Assembly (NCBI GenBank): GCA_964527325.1
Contig: CAZGNU010000001.1
Coordinates: forward strand, 1 to 64,000
DNA length: 64,000 nt
Source of the DNA: UBA6164 sp964527325
GTDB taxonomy: Bacteria > Patescibacteriota > Gracilibacteria > BD1-5 > UBA6164
Reading direction: 5' to 3'
The notes beneath the pieces were generated by a model that saw only the letters and a program-made list of their open reading frames with translations, was not told where the DNA came from and did not search any database. Position 1 is the first letter of the stretch; each line of letters opens with the position of its first letter. Positions 45,457 through 57,806 of this stretch are shown here, piece after piece. Both the position numbers and the translations under genes were made by a program.

Positions 45457-46497
45457 ATGGACACTTACGATAAATTAAAATCTCTCAAAAATCCCTTTAA
45501 AAATGCAGATTTTGTAGTTCATAGAGAGATAAGAACATCAGCTTTAAAAAGTTTATGAAAACTTTATTGATTCGATTTAAAAACAAAATCAAAGAAAGAT
45601 TCAAAAATTTCTAATATTTTTATTGAAAATAAAAAACTAGTTAAACTAGTAAAGAAAGATTCTTTAACTATTAAAGATTTCGATTCAATCAATAAATTAA
45701 TTCTTAAAGATTTCTCTAAACTACAAAAAGACTTAGATTATGCTAAAAAAGCTGATTTAATATCTAAAAAGAAACTTGAGAAGAGAAGAGAAGAATCAAA
45801 TAAAATTGTTTATGATTTATGAGGAATGTTTAAACCTGCAGAATGAATTTCATGTATATGAAAAAAAGCAAGTACATTTTGTAAAAGAAATAAAGTTAAA
45901 TTAGCTTTATGTTGAGCTTTAGTTACTTTGTGAGGTTTAGCTACATTTGTACAAACAGCTGATAATGTTACTGCTTCAGCTGAATCAGAAAATAAGAAAC
46001 CATTAATTAAAAATGAAAAACAAGTTTTAAAAATTTCAAAAACTAAAGACAATTATTCAGTATTAAAACAAGTTCTAAATACAGCTAGTCATTTAGAATT
46101 TGATAAAGTAGATCCTAGCTCTAAAACTTTTGAAAAGTCTAAGAATCTTTATTTATGATTCATGAAGGATTTAGTTAAAAAAGCAGATTCAGAGTGAAAT
46201 TTAAAATTATGAAAGTCTGACTTATCTGCACTATTAAAAGCAGAATATCTATATAATTCTTGAGTTAAGAAGAATTTAGAAAATAAATCTGAGGGACTTA
46301 AATGAGAGAAAAAAGATAAAAACCTTAGAAAAATCGATACAACTAATGAACAAATGAAAAAATTAAAAGATAATTTTAATGAATTAGAAGAATGAAAAAA
46401 AATCTGATTTAATTATCAAAAGCATTGAATTACTATTGATGTTAAATCAGAAGGGGATAGTTATATTATCTCATGATTAAATAATTTTAATTATTAA
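45457..46497 (+). CDS. Lys-rich protein with one internal membrane segment, 346 aa
   Basis: Residues 1-147 are basic and helical without a signal. A hydrophobic segment at about 148-166 (KLALCGALVTLGGLATFVQ) is followed by TADNVTASAES and a Lys/Glu/Asn-rich helical domain. The hydrophobic part resembles an internal signal anchor with an Ala-x-Ala site. It is transcribed alone, and the TGTTTCTTAGTA element groups it with topoisomerase, SMC-like and primase genes. The stop overlaps the stop of the convergent gene by 3 bases. Function unknown. Confidence 0.78.
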
Positions 46498-47195
46498 TTT
46501 GGATAGTATTCTATTAAATTGTAATTATCTAAATTTCAAAAAATTCATTTTTCTTTAAAACTTAAAATCCTTGTTTTACTTGTGTATAAGATAACTTTAA
46601 AATTTTTAAAGTTATCTTTTTCTTTGAGTAGTTTTATTAACTGTATATAGTTTTCATCTTTTTCTTTCATTGTTTCATAGGACTCAGTTCACATATCCGT
46701 CTCAATAAAATAATAGTCTCTTCACTGAGTAATAACTCAATCTGCCTTAATTAATGCATATCTATTTTTACTATCATATCTATTAATATTTTCATCATCA
46801 AAGTGAATATTTAATATATCAATATTATGTTTATTTTTAAAACTAATAATATTATCTATATTGGTAAAATTATGATAATGTTTAACAGATTTGTAATTTG
46901 ATGGATGATATATGAATATTCAGTTTCTAAAATTATCAATATTATCAAATTTTGTTCTTAAACTTGATGAAATATCAACAATTCTAAAAAACTTTAATTC
47001 AGAAGACAAGTAAGGCTTTTCTCAAAATAACTTTGTATATTGTTCAATTGTTATTTGTCATGTTCTTTTTAATCTTTTTATAACTTGATCTTCTTTTTGT
47101 TTATTGTGTTTAGGCTTTTTAGAAACCATATGCTTGTAAGGTATATTTTCAATTTGAACTATACCCATTCTATTTTGACTGTATTTTCTAGGCAT
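46494..47195 (-). CDS. Replication-relaxation (Replic_Relax) family-like protein
   Basis: The 233-residue protein starts with a basic tail, then a helical, winged-helix-like segment (DQVIKRLKRTGQITIEQYTK). Its C-terminal part ends in ALIKADGVITQGRDYYFIETDMGTESYETMKEKDENY (positions near 46640-46750). The pattern of a strand with P/A-D-G, a turn, F-I/L-E-x-D-x-G-T-E and a following K-x-x-x-Y helix is that of the Replic_Relax family found in conjugative plasmids and elements, which has a nuclease-like fold. A role in plasmid transfer or replication is inferred from the family. Two bases separate it from the PilC gene. Confidence 0.7.
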
Positions 47196-47197
47196 AA

Positions 47198-48460
47198 TTA
47201 AAAGTTACCATCTAAAGAAGCTTCTTTATCAGCTTGTATTTTATCTTTTACTAATCATGATTGCATTTGTACTGGTTTATAGTAAGCAACTGTCATACAT
47301 GCTCACATTATCACTGTTAGAGTTACCATTGAGGCAGTTAGGACTCTAAGTGTTCTAGCAGTTAAATCATCTAATTCTACTTTTTTTACATCTCTTAAAG
47401 ATACCATTGCTTCATCGATATTACTAGCTTTAAATGCATGTACTACATCTTCATCATTTCAAGTAAAAACTCAAAATTCTTCAAAGGAATCTCACATTTG
47501 TTTTCAAGTTTTTACCTCTTCTCTTACTTCTTGAATTACTCTTCTCAGGTAGTAATTATTAGCACTTCTTGCCAATATACTTAGCAGTTCTCTTTGTAGG
47601 ATATCACTTTCTCTCATTATGATAAAAGTATCAATAATATCATATATTGATTTCTTTTTATGTATAACTCAATAAAAAGGTATAGCAAATTTAGCTTTTC
47701 ATAATATAGTTTTAATTTTATTTCATTGAAGTAAATGATATATTAACATTAATAATCAAACAAAAATAAGACTAGGTCATATATATTTCACAACATAATA
47801 TAATCAATTATGGTAAGCTACTGTAAAATCAGGTAATGTTCTTCAGTATGAATTAAAGTTATCTTTAATCATATCATATATTATTCAATCTAATACATAT
47901 GATAATACTATAATAAGAATGATTGTTATGATAGACATCCTAGATTTCTCTACTACAGTTTTTTTAAATGTTTGTCTTTCTTTAATATATTTTTCTAACT
48001 TAATAAGTCATTCAATTGGCTCATGTTTTGATCAGAAAAATCATTTAACTGTAGACCTATAGATTTCATCGAATATATTTGGGAAGGTTTCAATTACATT
48101 TTCAAATTTTCTATTGTTTTCAACTTCCGATAAGATTGCATAAACAAGTGGGCTAAATGTTTTTTTATAAACTTCTTTTAAAGCATCTTTAGGGGATACA
48201 ACACTATCAGCTCATTTAGATAATTCTAATCTAAAATATCTTGTAAAATCAAATAGTTGTTGATCACTCCAGTGAAGATTTTTTGAATAAGAGATAATTG
48301 AATCTAGATCAATTATCTTTTGAATAAATATTCATTTTTTTTCTAATTTTTTTCTAAGGTCTCTTTTAGTTCAGATAATAGAAAAAGTACCTACTTCTAA
48401 TCATCAGTAGTTGTTTTTAAATAATACAGAGTATTTCTTTTCTTTTCTATTAAAAAACAT
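47198..48460 (-). CDS. pilC: PilC/GspF-like platform protein (intact copy)
   Basis: The 420-residue protein has three membrane segments near residues 177-195 (IITIILIIVLSYVLDGIIY), 230-247 (IGPSLIFVGLLMLIYHLL) and 378-395 (LTASMVTLTVIMGACMTVA), and two cytoplasmic helical domains, the GspF layout. The segment REEVKTGKQMGDSFEEFGVFTGNDEDVVHAFKAS matches the second GspF domain. It is unbroken, in contrast to the copy at 26734. It could serve one of the two PilB ATPases, or stand in for the damaged copy. It lies in an operon with a Replication-relaxation protein and a PrgI-like protein. Confidence 0.85.
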
Positions 48461-48501
48461 TTTTTTTATTTTTATTTTTATATTTGTTTTTGTTTTTTTA
48501 T

Positions 48502-49980
48502 TTAATTGATTTTATTTATTGATTTTATAAATTCATCAAAATAATTTTTTAGTTCTATTTCATCTTCTCAATATGAGAATCAAATAGTATAATATTTATT
48601 TGTATCAAACAGTATATATTCAATATAAATAACATCATTATTATTCACTGTTTCAAATTTAAATATATTTCATTTTCATTCAAAACCTCATAGATTAATA
48701 TCATCAGATTTTACTAATTCTACATTACTTATAGTCTTATTAGATATAGATAATGAATCTGTTATGTATTTTGCTACATTCTTCTTATATACATCATCTA
48801 TTGTTTCATTTCTGCTTTCTTTTCTATTAGTTTTTATAGATATACTTCAATTTTTAAATATCTTAACAGCAGGAGTAATTAAATATTTATCTTTAGTATT
48901 ATGTTCTGACTGTTTAATATGAGATATAGGTATTATAAATTGTATATTATTAAATGTATCTTGTTTACCTCATAATACTACTTCAGGCTTTGTAATTTTT
49001 ATATCTTTGAAGTAGAAGTTTTCATAATTATTATTGAATATATTTACAAGCTCTAAACTATTTCATAAAGTTTCATAAGTAAATATATATATACTATCAT
49101 TTTCAATTATTATTCTTTTAAATGTGATAGCATTGAAAAAACGATTTTTATCTTTATTTATTAGTTCCATATATGCTAATTTTTCATCTTCTTCAAGTTC
49201 TAATCAATATTTTTTTTGAAAATCAAGATTTGTTTTATGTAAAATTTTTGAATTAAGAGATTTACTTTCAATAGAATTAAATACACCTCAGAATCAAATT
49301 ACATCATAACTAAAATCACTTCAATTATTAGCTTGGAAATATTTATGATATTCTAATCCTTTACTTTTATCATCCTCATCTAATAAATATTTATTTTTTA
49401 TCTGTTCTTGTTCAATCTTTCACAAATAAGTAATATATATTTTGTAAATTTCTTCTTTTTTTCAATTCAGAACCTCAATAGATCAAACTGGTATATCATT
49501 ATTTTTAAAAGTAGTTTCTTTTAGTACTCTTATTAAATTACTATTTTTATCTATATAAATATCTCATCTTTTTTTACCATATGCTTCATTATAATCTCAA
49601 TTTAATTCAATACTATCTAATTGAGTATATTTTATAGATTCATTTTCATATTTTTTTAATGAATCATTGGTATGTAAAACAGAAGTGTTAAATGGAATAA
49701 TTTCCATTTCTAAACTATGTTTATCACCTTTAATTATATATTTTGAATTTTTTTTATAAATATCTCACCCAGATCTAATATTGAAATTTACTCAATATTC
49801 TTTTAAGTTTATATTATCATATTCTCATTTATAATTAACAATGTATGCATGTGATACATCAAGAGGTGGTCTTTCTTCTTTGAGTAAATTAGATACCAAT
49901 AGGTATACAAGAGTACCAACAACAGCTAATCATGCTATTATTGAAAGTGTAATCAAAATAATTTTTCTCCAGTCCCTCAT
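48502..49980 (-). CDS. membrane-anchored hypothetical protein, 492 aa
   Basis: The start MRDWRKIILITLSIIAGLAV gives one N-terminal membrane helix with a positive-inside flank. The remaining 460 residues form a polar, Lys/Asn-rich outer-face domain with alternating strand patterns, at least two similar halves in appearance and no Cys clusters. No family is recognised. Its place between PilC and the PrgI-like protein in a minus-strand operon suggests a structural part of the secretion or pilus envelope complex. Confidence 0.78.
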
Positions 49981-50020
49981 AAGTTTTATGTTATTAAATA
50001 TTAATTATATTATACATATA

Positions 50021-50392
50021 TTACTTCTCCTTAACAAATTCTTCTTCATCTTTTATAGAATCTATTAATTTATTTATATCTGTACTTGGTATATGTTTTC
50101 TTTGAGTTTTTATTGTTACTTTTTGCCTTCTCTTATCTATTAAATATTTCCAAATACTTCTTCAATCAATTCTAAAACTAGATGCAACAAAACCAAGTCA
50201 TATAGTAGCCATTAGAATTATAAGGGATGTTATAGTAAGGAAAGGGCTAGTTCAAATTTGTAAGTTATAAAAAAACCACATACCTGGTAATATACTAAAT
50301 CATCAAATAGTTAATAATTGAGATTTAGTTACAATCCCAAATATAGGTGCTTCTTTATCAGCGAAGTAAAAGTTTCTTATTTTTGCTCACAT
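50021..50392 (-). CDS. PrgI/VirB3-like membrane protein
   Basis: The 123-residue product has a short start (MGAKIRNFYFADKEAPIFGI), two closely spaced membrane helices at about 25-45 and 51-71 (GGFSILPGMWFFYNLQIG; FLTITSLIILMATIGLGFVA), and a basic cytoplasmic tail with WKYLIDKRRQK. PrgI-type proteins of about 120 residues with this topology stand in for VirB3 in the type IV secretion systems of Gram-positive and CPR bacteria, next to VirB4. Here virB4 is on the opposite strand 8 kb away. The ATG is joined to the upstream stop by TAATTATG. Confidence 0.68.
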
Positions 50393-50394
50393 AA

Positions 50395-51147
50395 TTATAA
50401 TTGTTTAAAAATATTTTTAGATATATTAACATCCATTTCTTCATTAGGTTTAATATCAGAAATATCAGGAATTTCAATTGTTTCATCTCTATTTTTTTGC
50501 TCTTCTCTTATTTTATCAACTACCCAAGCCTGAAATCATTCTTTTAAAAGTACTTGCTTTTCTCTAATTTCTTTATATTTCTCTTTGTAATCATTTTTAG
50601 TAATTACTCACTCTTCGACATCCTGATTGTATACCTTCAGTAATGTATTGATTAAAAGTCTATTCTCTATAAGTTTTTTATTCCTGATTTTTTTAATTTT
50701 TTTGGTAAATGTTAATCAACCAAAATTTACATGTAGATTATCTAAATATATAACAGATTCTCTTGAAACATTTAATAGATTTTCTACAATAAATTTAAAT
50801 TCATCTAAGTTTAATGATTCCATCTTTTCATAATCTATATTATTAAGGTTATATCCAAAAAATTCTTTATCTTCTACTGACATTTCTTTTCATGTAGATA
50901 GTTTACTACCATTTTTTGATCTTCAATTTCTAAAATATTCTCTTCAATGTTTTAAAATTGTTTTTAGAGAATTTTTAAATATTGCATAGGTTCAAAGATA
51001 TTTTAGTGTAATTTTATCTTCGTTTCCTTTTGTTTTAGAGAATCCAATATAGTGAATAGGTTTATCTGAGTAGTATTTCTTAAGCATTGCTCTAGTATTC
51101 TCTTCAATTAATTCATAGATGTTATTATATTTTTCTCTTATATTCAT
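50395..51147 (-). CDS. hypothetical soluble protein, 250 aa
   Basis: This protein is rich in Lys, Glu, Asn and helical stretches, with no signal or membrane helix (MNIREKYNNIYELIEENTRA). A DIPDISDIKPNEE-like acidic segment precedes the C-terminus. It is the first gene of the minus-strand operon that runs to 46494 and is divergent from the surface-protein operon at 51292. No family is recognised; a cytoplasmic partner of the PrgI-like and PilC proteins is possible from position. Confidence 0.74.
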
Positions 51148-51291
51148 TTTGATTTTTTAATAATATAATGATAACATATATAATATAACATAAAAACGAA
51201 AAAAAATAAAATATTTGAATAAAATAATTGAATAATTTGTTTAGTTTAATTTACTAAGTATATTAACTATAGTAATTTTAATTAAAAGTCT

Positions 51292-52392
51292 ATGAATCTT
51301 AATAAAAGTTGAACAGTTATAAATACAGTACTGATAGTAACCACTGTTATTATAATTATTTCATTCTGAGTAATGAAATCTTCTTTATTTGTATGAGAAA
51401 CTGTAAAAAATAATAAATTATCATCAAATTCAATTATTGATGTTAATAATAATAGAATTGATAATACTGATACTAAGGGGAGCTTGTATGTTTCAACTTC
51501 AAATTTAGAATCAAATATTGAATCAGTTTCATTAGAAGAGTCCAAAACTATCGAAGTAAGTATTCCTTGAAATAATATTAGTTGATCAAAGCTTAAAGTA
51601 GATTATTCTACTTGATCATCACAAAGATATATTTGATTAGAATTATCTAAAACAAAAAATAGTAAATCACTAGTTAATAAAAATATTGATACTAGGTGAG
51701 GTTTTATTTTAAAAGATTCTAGTGCCTGGACAGAAACAGCCCAAGAAATTAATATTAATCAACAATCATTCTACCTTAAAAATAATAAAATATCTGATTT
51801 ATCAGACTTCTTAACTACAGAAATAGACAAAATTTGAGAACCAGGTTCTTATCTTCTTTTTGATTTCTGATATCCTACTTTATTTAATAGATTTAATTTT
51901 CAATTAACTCAAGATTCTAAAACTTCTTTTCCTAATATTATACAATTAACATTTGATAATTGAGTTCAACATAATTTCTTAATTGATGATACTAAAAATA
52001 CTCAAAATCTATATTTTCCCGATATTGAAACTCAATATATAAGACTTGATATTTTATCAACTTCAGATGGTAGAGTAGATGTAGAAAATGCAACTATTAT
52101 AAGCAATATAGAAAGAAATATATTAGCTTCAGAAATAACAATATCAGATGATACAACAAATAAAATATTAGATATATCATTCCCAAATTTACCTTCAATA
52201 AATTGAGTTAAGTTTATTAACTTATATTCATGACATAATTGAACTATATCAACTAATTCATTTAAATCATTACTAAACGATGAAACGGAATTTCAATATT
52301 TCTATAATGATATTAGTTTAGATACAATATATTTTGAACTTTGTTCTGACATAAATGCATGTTTAGATAAAGTTGGTAAACCAATAAATTAA
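51292..52392 (+). CDS. N-terminally anchored surface protein, 366 aa
   Basis: A membrane helix at residues 8-32 (VINTVLIVTTVIIIISFGVM) is followed by a Ser/Asn/Asp-rich outer domain with beta patterns. TLFNRFNFQLTQDSK and QYIRLDILSTSDGRVDV resemble a discoidin-type beta sandwich, which often binds sugars; that is a weak inference. Two Cys sit near the C-terminus (ELCSDINACLDK). It leads a three-gene operon of increasingly large surface proteins. Confidence 0.76.
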
Positions 52393-52396
52393 TTTT

Positions 52397-55168
52397 ATGA
52401 AAACAAAAAGGAATAAATTCTTACTTTGATTAGTATTTACAATTTTATTTGTTAGTATTTCTTATAGTTTTTTTTATTTTGAGAAACTATCAAATACATA
52501 TATTTCAGATAATCTTCAGGAAATTTCTATAGATTTATTAATTGAGGGTTCAGATAATCCTTATACTATTTCTCAAGTTTTCTGAAGTAGAGGAAATTAT
52601 AATATTACTCCAACAATTACTTGAAAAAATGTAAATTTATCTATTTCTTGAGTAAATAAACAAGGTTTTGTGGGTTTTGAATTAACATGAGATTCATGAG
52701 ATAAAAGTTCTTATATGGTTTATGTAAAACCTAATCAAACATTTATTGATGCAGATATTATTAATTATAAAGTTGCACCTGTTATTTCATGATTTTCTGA
52801 CTGAAAATTTAATATAGATCTCAATGATTCAGAAGTAAATAACAATTCAGTTCAAAATACCTGACTAAATTTTAATACAAGTCTATTTTCTTATGATTGA
52901 GAATATTACTATTCAGTTCAATCATGAAAAATAGAAAAATTCTCTAAAAATTTCCATCATTTAAATTCATATGAAGTAGACTTATGAGCTACATGATTAT
53001 TCATGTCTAATGTTACAGATATAAAAAGTATTAAAGATAATATATATTTAAGATTCAATAATTGAAAAATATTACACTGAACAAAGGTAGGGGATGTATA
53101 TACTTTTATTGATAGTTGAAATACTTATAGTGATATTTGAATTAATAATAATAACATAGTTTCTCCACTTTTCTTATCAAATTTTACATGAGTAAGAGAT
53201 TATGAAAGAATATGAAACTTTTTATATGTATTAACAGACACTAATTTTGAAGTTCATTATATAATTTGATGAATGAATAATTTATCATTAATTTATTCTC
53301 AAGCAAATAGTAATAATTTAGAATCATTTATTGTTGATAAATGAGTTTATCTTTTTGATAATGCATGAAACTTATTTGTAGTTAATAATGATTTTCAGAT
53401 TTATTATTTAAAAGATGAGAATAATACAAACCAATGAATTTCTACAACTAATAATTTTGATAACTATAAACCTAATTTATCTGTAGACTGATGAAAACTA
53501 ACTCCTTCAGCATCAATATTATCAAAAAGTGCAGAAGATATAATTAATGGTTTTAAATATACAACAGATTGATGAATCCCAGTATATAATCAAAAAACAT
53601 TATGAGTTGATATAGCTAATTCTGATTTTACAAAGCTCACTATTACAAGGAACTTATTTATAGATAAATTTTCTTCTAACTATTGAATGATTGAAGGGGA
53701 CTGATATTCAGTTGATATAAATATTCCATTAATAGGTTATTGAGTAAGTTTTTCATATAAATGATTAGCAGAAAATATTTCTCCAAAATTAAATGTTTGA
53801 GTTTGAGATATTTCTTTGAAACAATTTAATATAAATGAATGAGAATTATATCTTCATTTTAGAGCATTTGATTATTGAATGAATACATCAGATGAAATAA
53901 TTAAATGACCTATTATAGTAAGAAATAATAATCCAAAGATATGAAATCCATATATTAATACAAATTTAGTAAATTTAGATGGGTGAGATGATGTAAGGTT
54001 CATGTTTAAGTCAAGTAAAGAATTATCTGAAGTTTTAGTAACTATTGAAGATGATTATAAGAATTTATCTACATATACTCTTACTGACTTAGATTTTACA
54101 GAGGATTATGATTGATTTACATATATCATCAATTACTCAATTGCATGATGAGTTAATCAGCTTAAATTTAATATTGACTGAAAGGATTTAGGTTGAAATA
54201 AAACAAGTACTTATTATGAGTATAATCTTAATAGTTGATGGTTTCAAGTTTTATGAGTATCACAAACAAATGCTTGAGTATGATGAAATTTATCAAAGAA
54301 TCAAAAAGAAAAAGGTTTTATATACTGAGTTGCATCTAAATCAAACATATCTTCAGAAATTAATACCGACTATAAATTTAATGTAACTGATAATGCTTAT
54401 ACTTTTATTCCAATAAATGATGATTGAGCTTGAAATATTGAAGTTAACCACTCTCTTTTGAAAAGTAATTTTAAAGTATTTAATTGAAAAGCTAGAAAAA
54501 ATGTTGACTCTACTTTCTTTTATGAATGATGAGATCAGACAAAACCTATAAACGATCTTAAGTTTTTAAATTGATACTACTATAGCTTTGATGGAAATTT
54601 AATTTTAGATGATATAATTTTTTCTTGAGATTGAATATTATTAATTAATGGTGACTTGGATATTAAATGAGATATTATTAAGGATTTAAACTCAGAAACA
54701 GAAAAGTATCCTAATAAGCTAAAAATATATGTAACTTGAAATATCAATGTTTTCTCTGATACAACTAAAATAGATGCTTATTTATTTACAAATGAAAGGT
54801 TATCAACATTGTCAATAGCTTACGATATTGAAAGTTGATGAAATCCTATTTCTGATAATATATTTAAGAATACAGATTGAAAAATATATTTTGATTTAAC
54901 ATGAGACTCTAAGGTAGATTTAATTACTTATGAAAATATCTCTAATAATAAAAAGATATACAATATATATGTGATGTGAACCAATAATAAATATACTAAT
55001 AATAAATTAACAAGTTCTGGATGATTACTAGGGGATAGTATTGATTACAATACATCTTCAACAAATATTATTGATGGAACTCTAGTTAAAGATATTATTA
55101 TAACAAATTGAGGTGTAGATACTACATATTTTATAAATTCTACTTTTAATTGATTAATAGAACAATAA
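52397..55168 (+). CDS. large anchored surface protein, 923 aa
   Basis: The 923-residue product has an N-terminal anchor (LLGLVFTILFVSISYSFFYF) and a long beta-rich exterior. The middle has WD-like repeating segments (GEYYYSVQSGKIEKFSK, NIYLRFNNGKILHGTK, GVYLFDNAGNLFVVNND) suggesting a propeller. The C-terminal region has KLKIYVTGNINVFSDTTKI and DAYLFTNERLSTLSI, a pattern that recurs in the protein at 61999-64000. A role in adhesion or host contact is likely but unproven. Four bases separate it from the gene before and two from the next. Confidence 0.82.
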
Positions 55169-55170
55169 GA

Positions 55171-57249
55171 ATGAAAAAGATTTTTCTAAGTTTAATATTA
55201 CTGGTTATATGATGATTGAATATTACAATATTCAATTTATTTGCATATGAATGAATAAATAATGAAGATACTCAATTAACTCTTGATTCAAAGGATTTTA
55301 GTGTTTGATGAAGTAATTATACATTATATTACTCTACAAATCATAATGTTGTAGGTTTAACTCAACTAAATTCCTGAATTTCAGAATTTACAGCATTAAA
55401 TGAAATTTTGAGTAATGCTAATATCAATATTAATAATTATATATTAACATGAAACAATTTAACAAACTATTGATTTTCAACTGATATAAAGGATTTTAAC
55501 TATAATTGATATACATTTACATATTTTTTAGAAAAATATTCTCCATCGAAGATAGAACTTATGAATTCTGAACCATTTACTACAGGTGAATCAGATATAA
55601 TAATTTCACATATAGTGAACGGAATATTTTCATGATTTAATCAAATATCAAATAATATATCAACTCTTGAAAATATAGAAACTAGTATGTCTTCAAAATT
55701 ATTTCTAATTAAAGATAACGATGTTCAGAATGTTCAAATTTCGGATAGTTTTTTGAATAATATCTACAGTATTTTTTCTCTAGAGTTTTCAAATAAAGTA
55801 AATTCTCATTTACAGTATTACTATACAACCAAAGAAAACCTATTCTGAACAAAAAAACAATATCTTGTTTTAGATTATAATGATATATCATGATCATATA
55901 CCTGACAGCTTGATTTAATAAACCAAAATTATAATAATTTAGTGGATATTGTTAATACTACTTATACAACTGAAGAATCTAATAATATTGATAATAATAT
56001 TTTTTGAATACATACTGATATAAACAATAGAGTAATATCAGCAAAGTCATATGCTCAGACAGACTATCCAAATATTCTTATATCAACGACTAAAACAAAT
56101 TTATTTACTGACTTAAATTCTCTTAGGGGTGAAATTATTACAGACTTAAATAACTATAGAGATTACCTGCTTAACAAGAAAGCAGAGGAAGAAGCACAGT
56201 CCAACACATGATGAATAGATTACACGGATTGAATATCAACATCCTCATGAACGATTGATTTTGAATATACTTGAACTTGAACGGATTATAACCCAAATAG
56301 TGTTTGAACATGAATAACCGATTATAATATTACCTCCTGAGAAGATGCATTATATAATCTTGAAGATTTTGTAACAACAGATTCAAGAGAAATTATCTCT
56401 AAAATAAACAACTATAACAGTACTTTATGAGAAAAAGTGGATTCTAGAGAAGATTATTGATTAGCACTTGCAAATAATATTGAAAAATATAATAAACTTA
56501 CAGAATTTTTATCTTGAAGTACTAATTTAAACAATGAACTATTTGTTGATTCTGTTAACTTCAATATATTATTAAAATGAGATATAAAAGATGAATTTGT
56601 AAATATAAACGATAGTAAAACTGTAAGAGATGTTTCTTTGCAAAATTTTAATGATACTTTCATAGATTCAAATACTTCAACATTTTTATTAAGGAATGAA
56701 CTGGTAAATTATTGAAAATTAATGATGAATAATCAATTTATTTCATCAAGTATAACTCTACCATCAACCTCTAAAGTTAATAATGATACATCTTATAAAA
56801 ACTATTTAAAATGAGATAAGTGAACATATTTTAATAATTACAATAAAAATACATATACACAAATTCAAGCTAGAAATAATGTAGAGTGATTAAAATGAAT
56901 TTCATTCTCTTATACACCTTCTCCAAAACAAATAAAGGATACCTCAAATAATCAAATTTGAATTCAATTATGAAATAATAGTCACTTTTATCTTAATGAT
57001 GATAATAAATGAATAGAAATTGATTTAGATGATAACTTTGATTATGAGATTAAGATAAAGTCTTATAATTGAATTACAGATGATCTAACTCTTAGTCTAA
57101 AGGATTCTAGTAATAATTTTACTCCTATAGTATTAAAGTGAGATATTATCTCTAAAGCAAGTTGAAAAATTAAATCTAAAATAGTTGATTCGAAGAATGA
57201 AGAAGACTCTATTCATTCCTTGTTTGTAAATGATATTTTGGGTAAATAA
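55171..57249 (+). CDS. large exported protein, 692 aa
   Basis: It starts with a signal or anchor (MKKIFLSLILLVIGGLNITI, then FNLFAYEG, a possible cut after FAY). The body is Asn/Ser/Thr/Asp-rich with helical, coiled-coil-like parts around residues 145-420 (SGFNQISNNISTLENIETSM), and a low-complexity Thr/Gly/Asp-rich linker near 355-395. A C-terminal beta domain follows. It is the last gene of the 51292 operon. No family is recognised; coiled coil plus linker plus beta head suggests a stalked surface structure. Confidence 0.8.
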
Positions 57250-57268
57250 TTCAATTTAATTATCCTAC

Positions 57269-57281
57269 TGTTTCTTAGTAG
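57269..57281 (+). promoter_or_regulatory. conserved TGTTTCTTAGTAG element before the 57316 gene
   Basis: TGTTTCTTAGTAG starts 47 bases before the ATG. TATTAT and TATAAT boxes lie 21 and 26 bases after TGTTTC. Confidence 0.65.
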
Positions 57282-57315
57282 TATAAGTACTAATTTATTA
57301 TATAATTATAGTATT

Positions 57316-57741
57316 ATGAAAGATTTAAATAGATTACATAAACCGAAATCTCCCTGAAAAGTGAGCAAGACAATGGAAGCTTTACAAAACCTTAAAAAGG
57401 GTAAAGTTTGAGAAATTAAATTTAGAAATGCTGATAAACTTGATAAAGAGTTTACACATGTATTAAAACTAGCGAAAGATTTTCAAGAGAACAATATAGA
57501 TTCTGAAAGATTTAAAACAGAGATGAATGTTTCAGAAAAAGCTATATCTTGAATATTCCATGATAATTATGTTCAGAAATATGGAAATAAATCTGAAGCA
57601 GAATTGAAAATAAGTAGATTACCAACAGAGACTGAATCTAATTATAATTTAGCAATATGAAGAAAATGAGAGGATGCTAGATTCTGAGATTTTCAAACTG
57701 TTGACGATGTACTTGAAAGAATGAAAGATTTAGTGGGTTAA
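57316..57741 (+). CDS. small basic cytoplasmic protein, 141 aa
   Basis: The 141-residue product is soluble, helical and Lys-rich (MKDLNRLHKPKSPGKVSKTM), with no signal. No domain is recognised. It is a single-gene unit under the TGTTTCTTAGTA element, which it shares with a topoisomerase, an SMC-like ATPase, a primase-like gene and a membrane protein, and so may belong to the same regulon. It is set between two surface-protein units. Confidence 0.78.
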
Positions 57742-57744
57742 AAT

Positions 57745-57773
57745 TTGTTTTTTTTGAAAAACTATAATATAAT
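57745..57773 (+). promoter_or_regulatory. promoter TTGTTT-17-TATAAT of the giant surface protein gene
   Basis: TTGTTT (57745-57750) and TATAAT (57768-57773) are 17 bases apart, just after the stop of the 57316 gene. Confidence 0.75.
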
Positions 57774-57806
57774 AATGTTAGTATTTTAATTTCTAAACTG
57801 TTGCAA

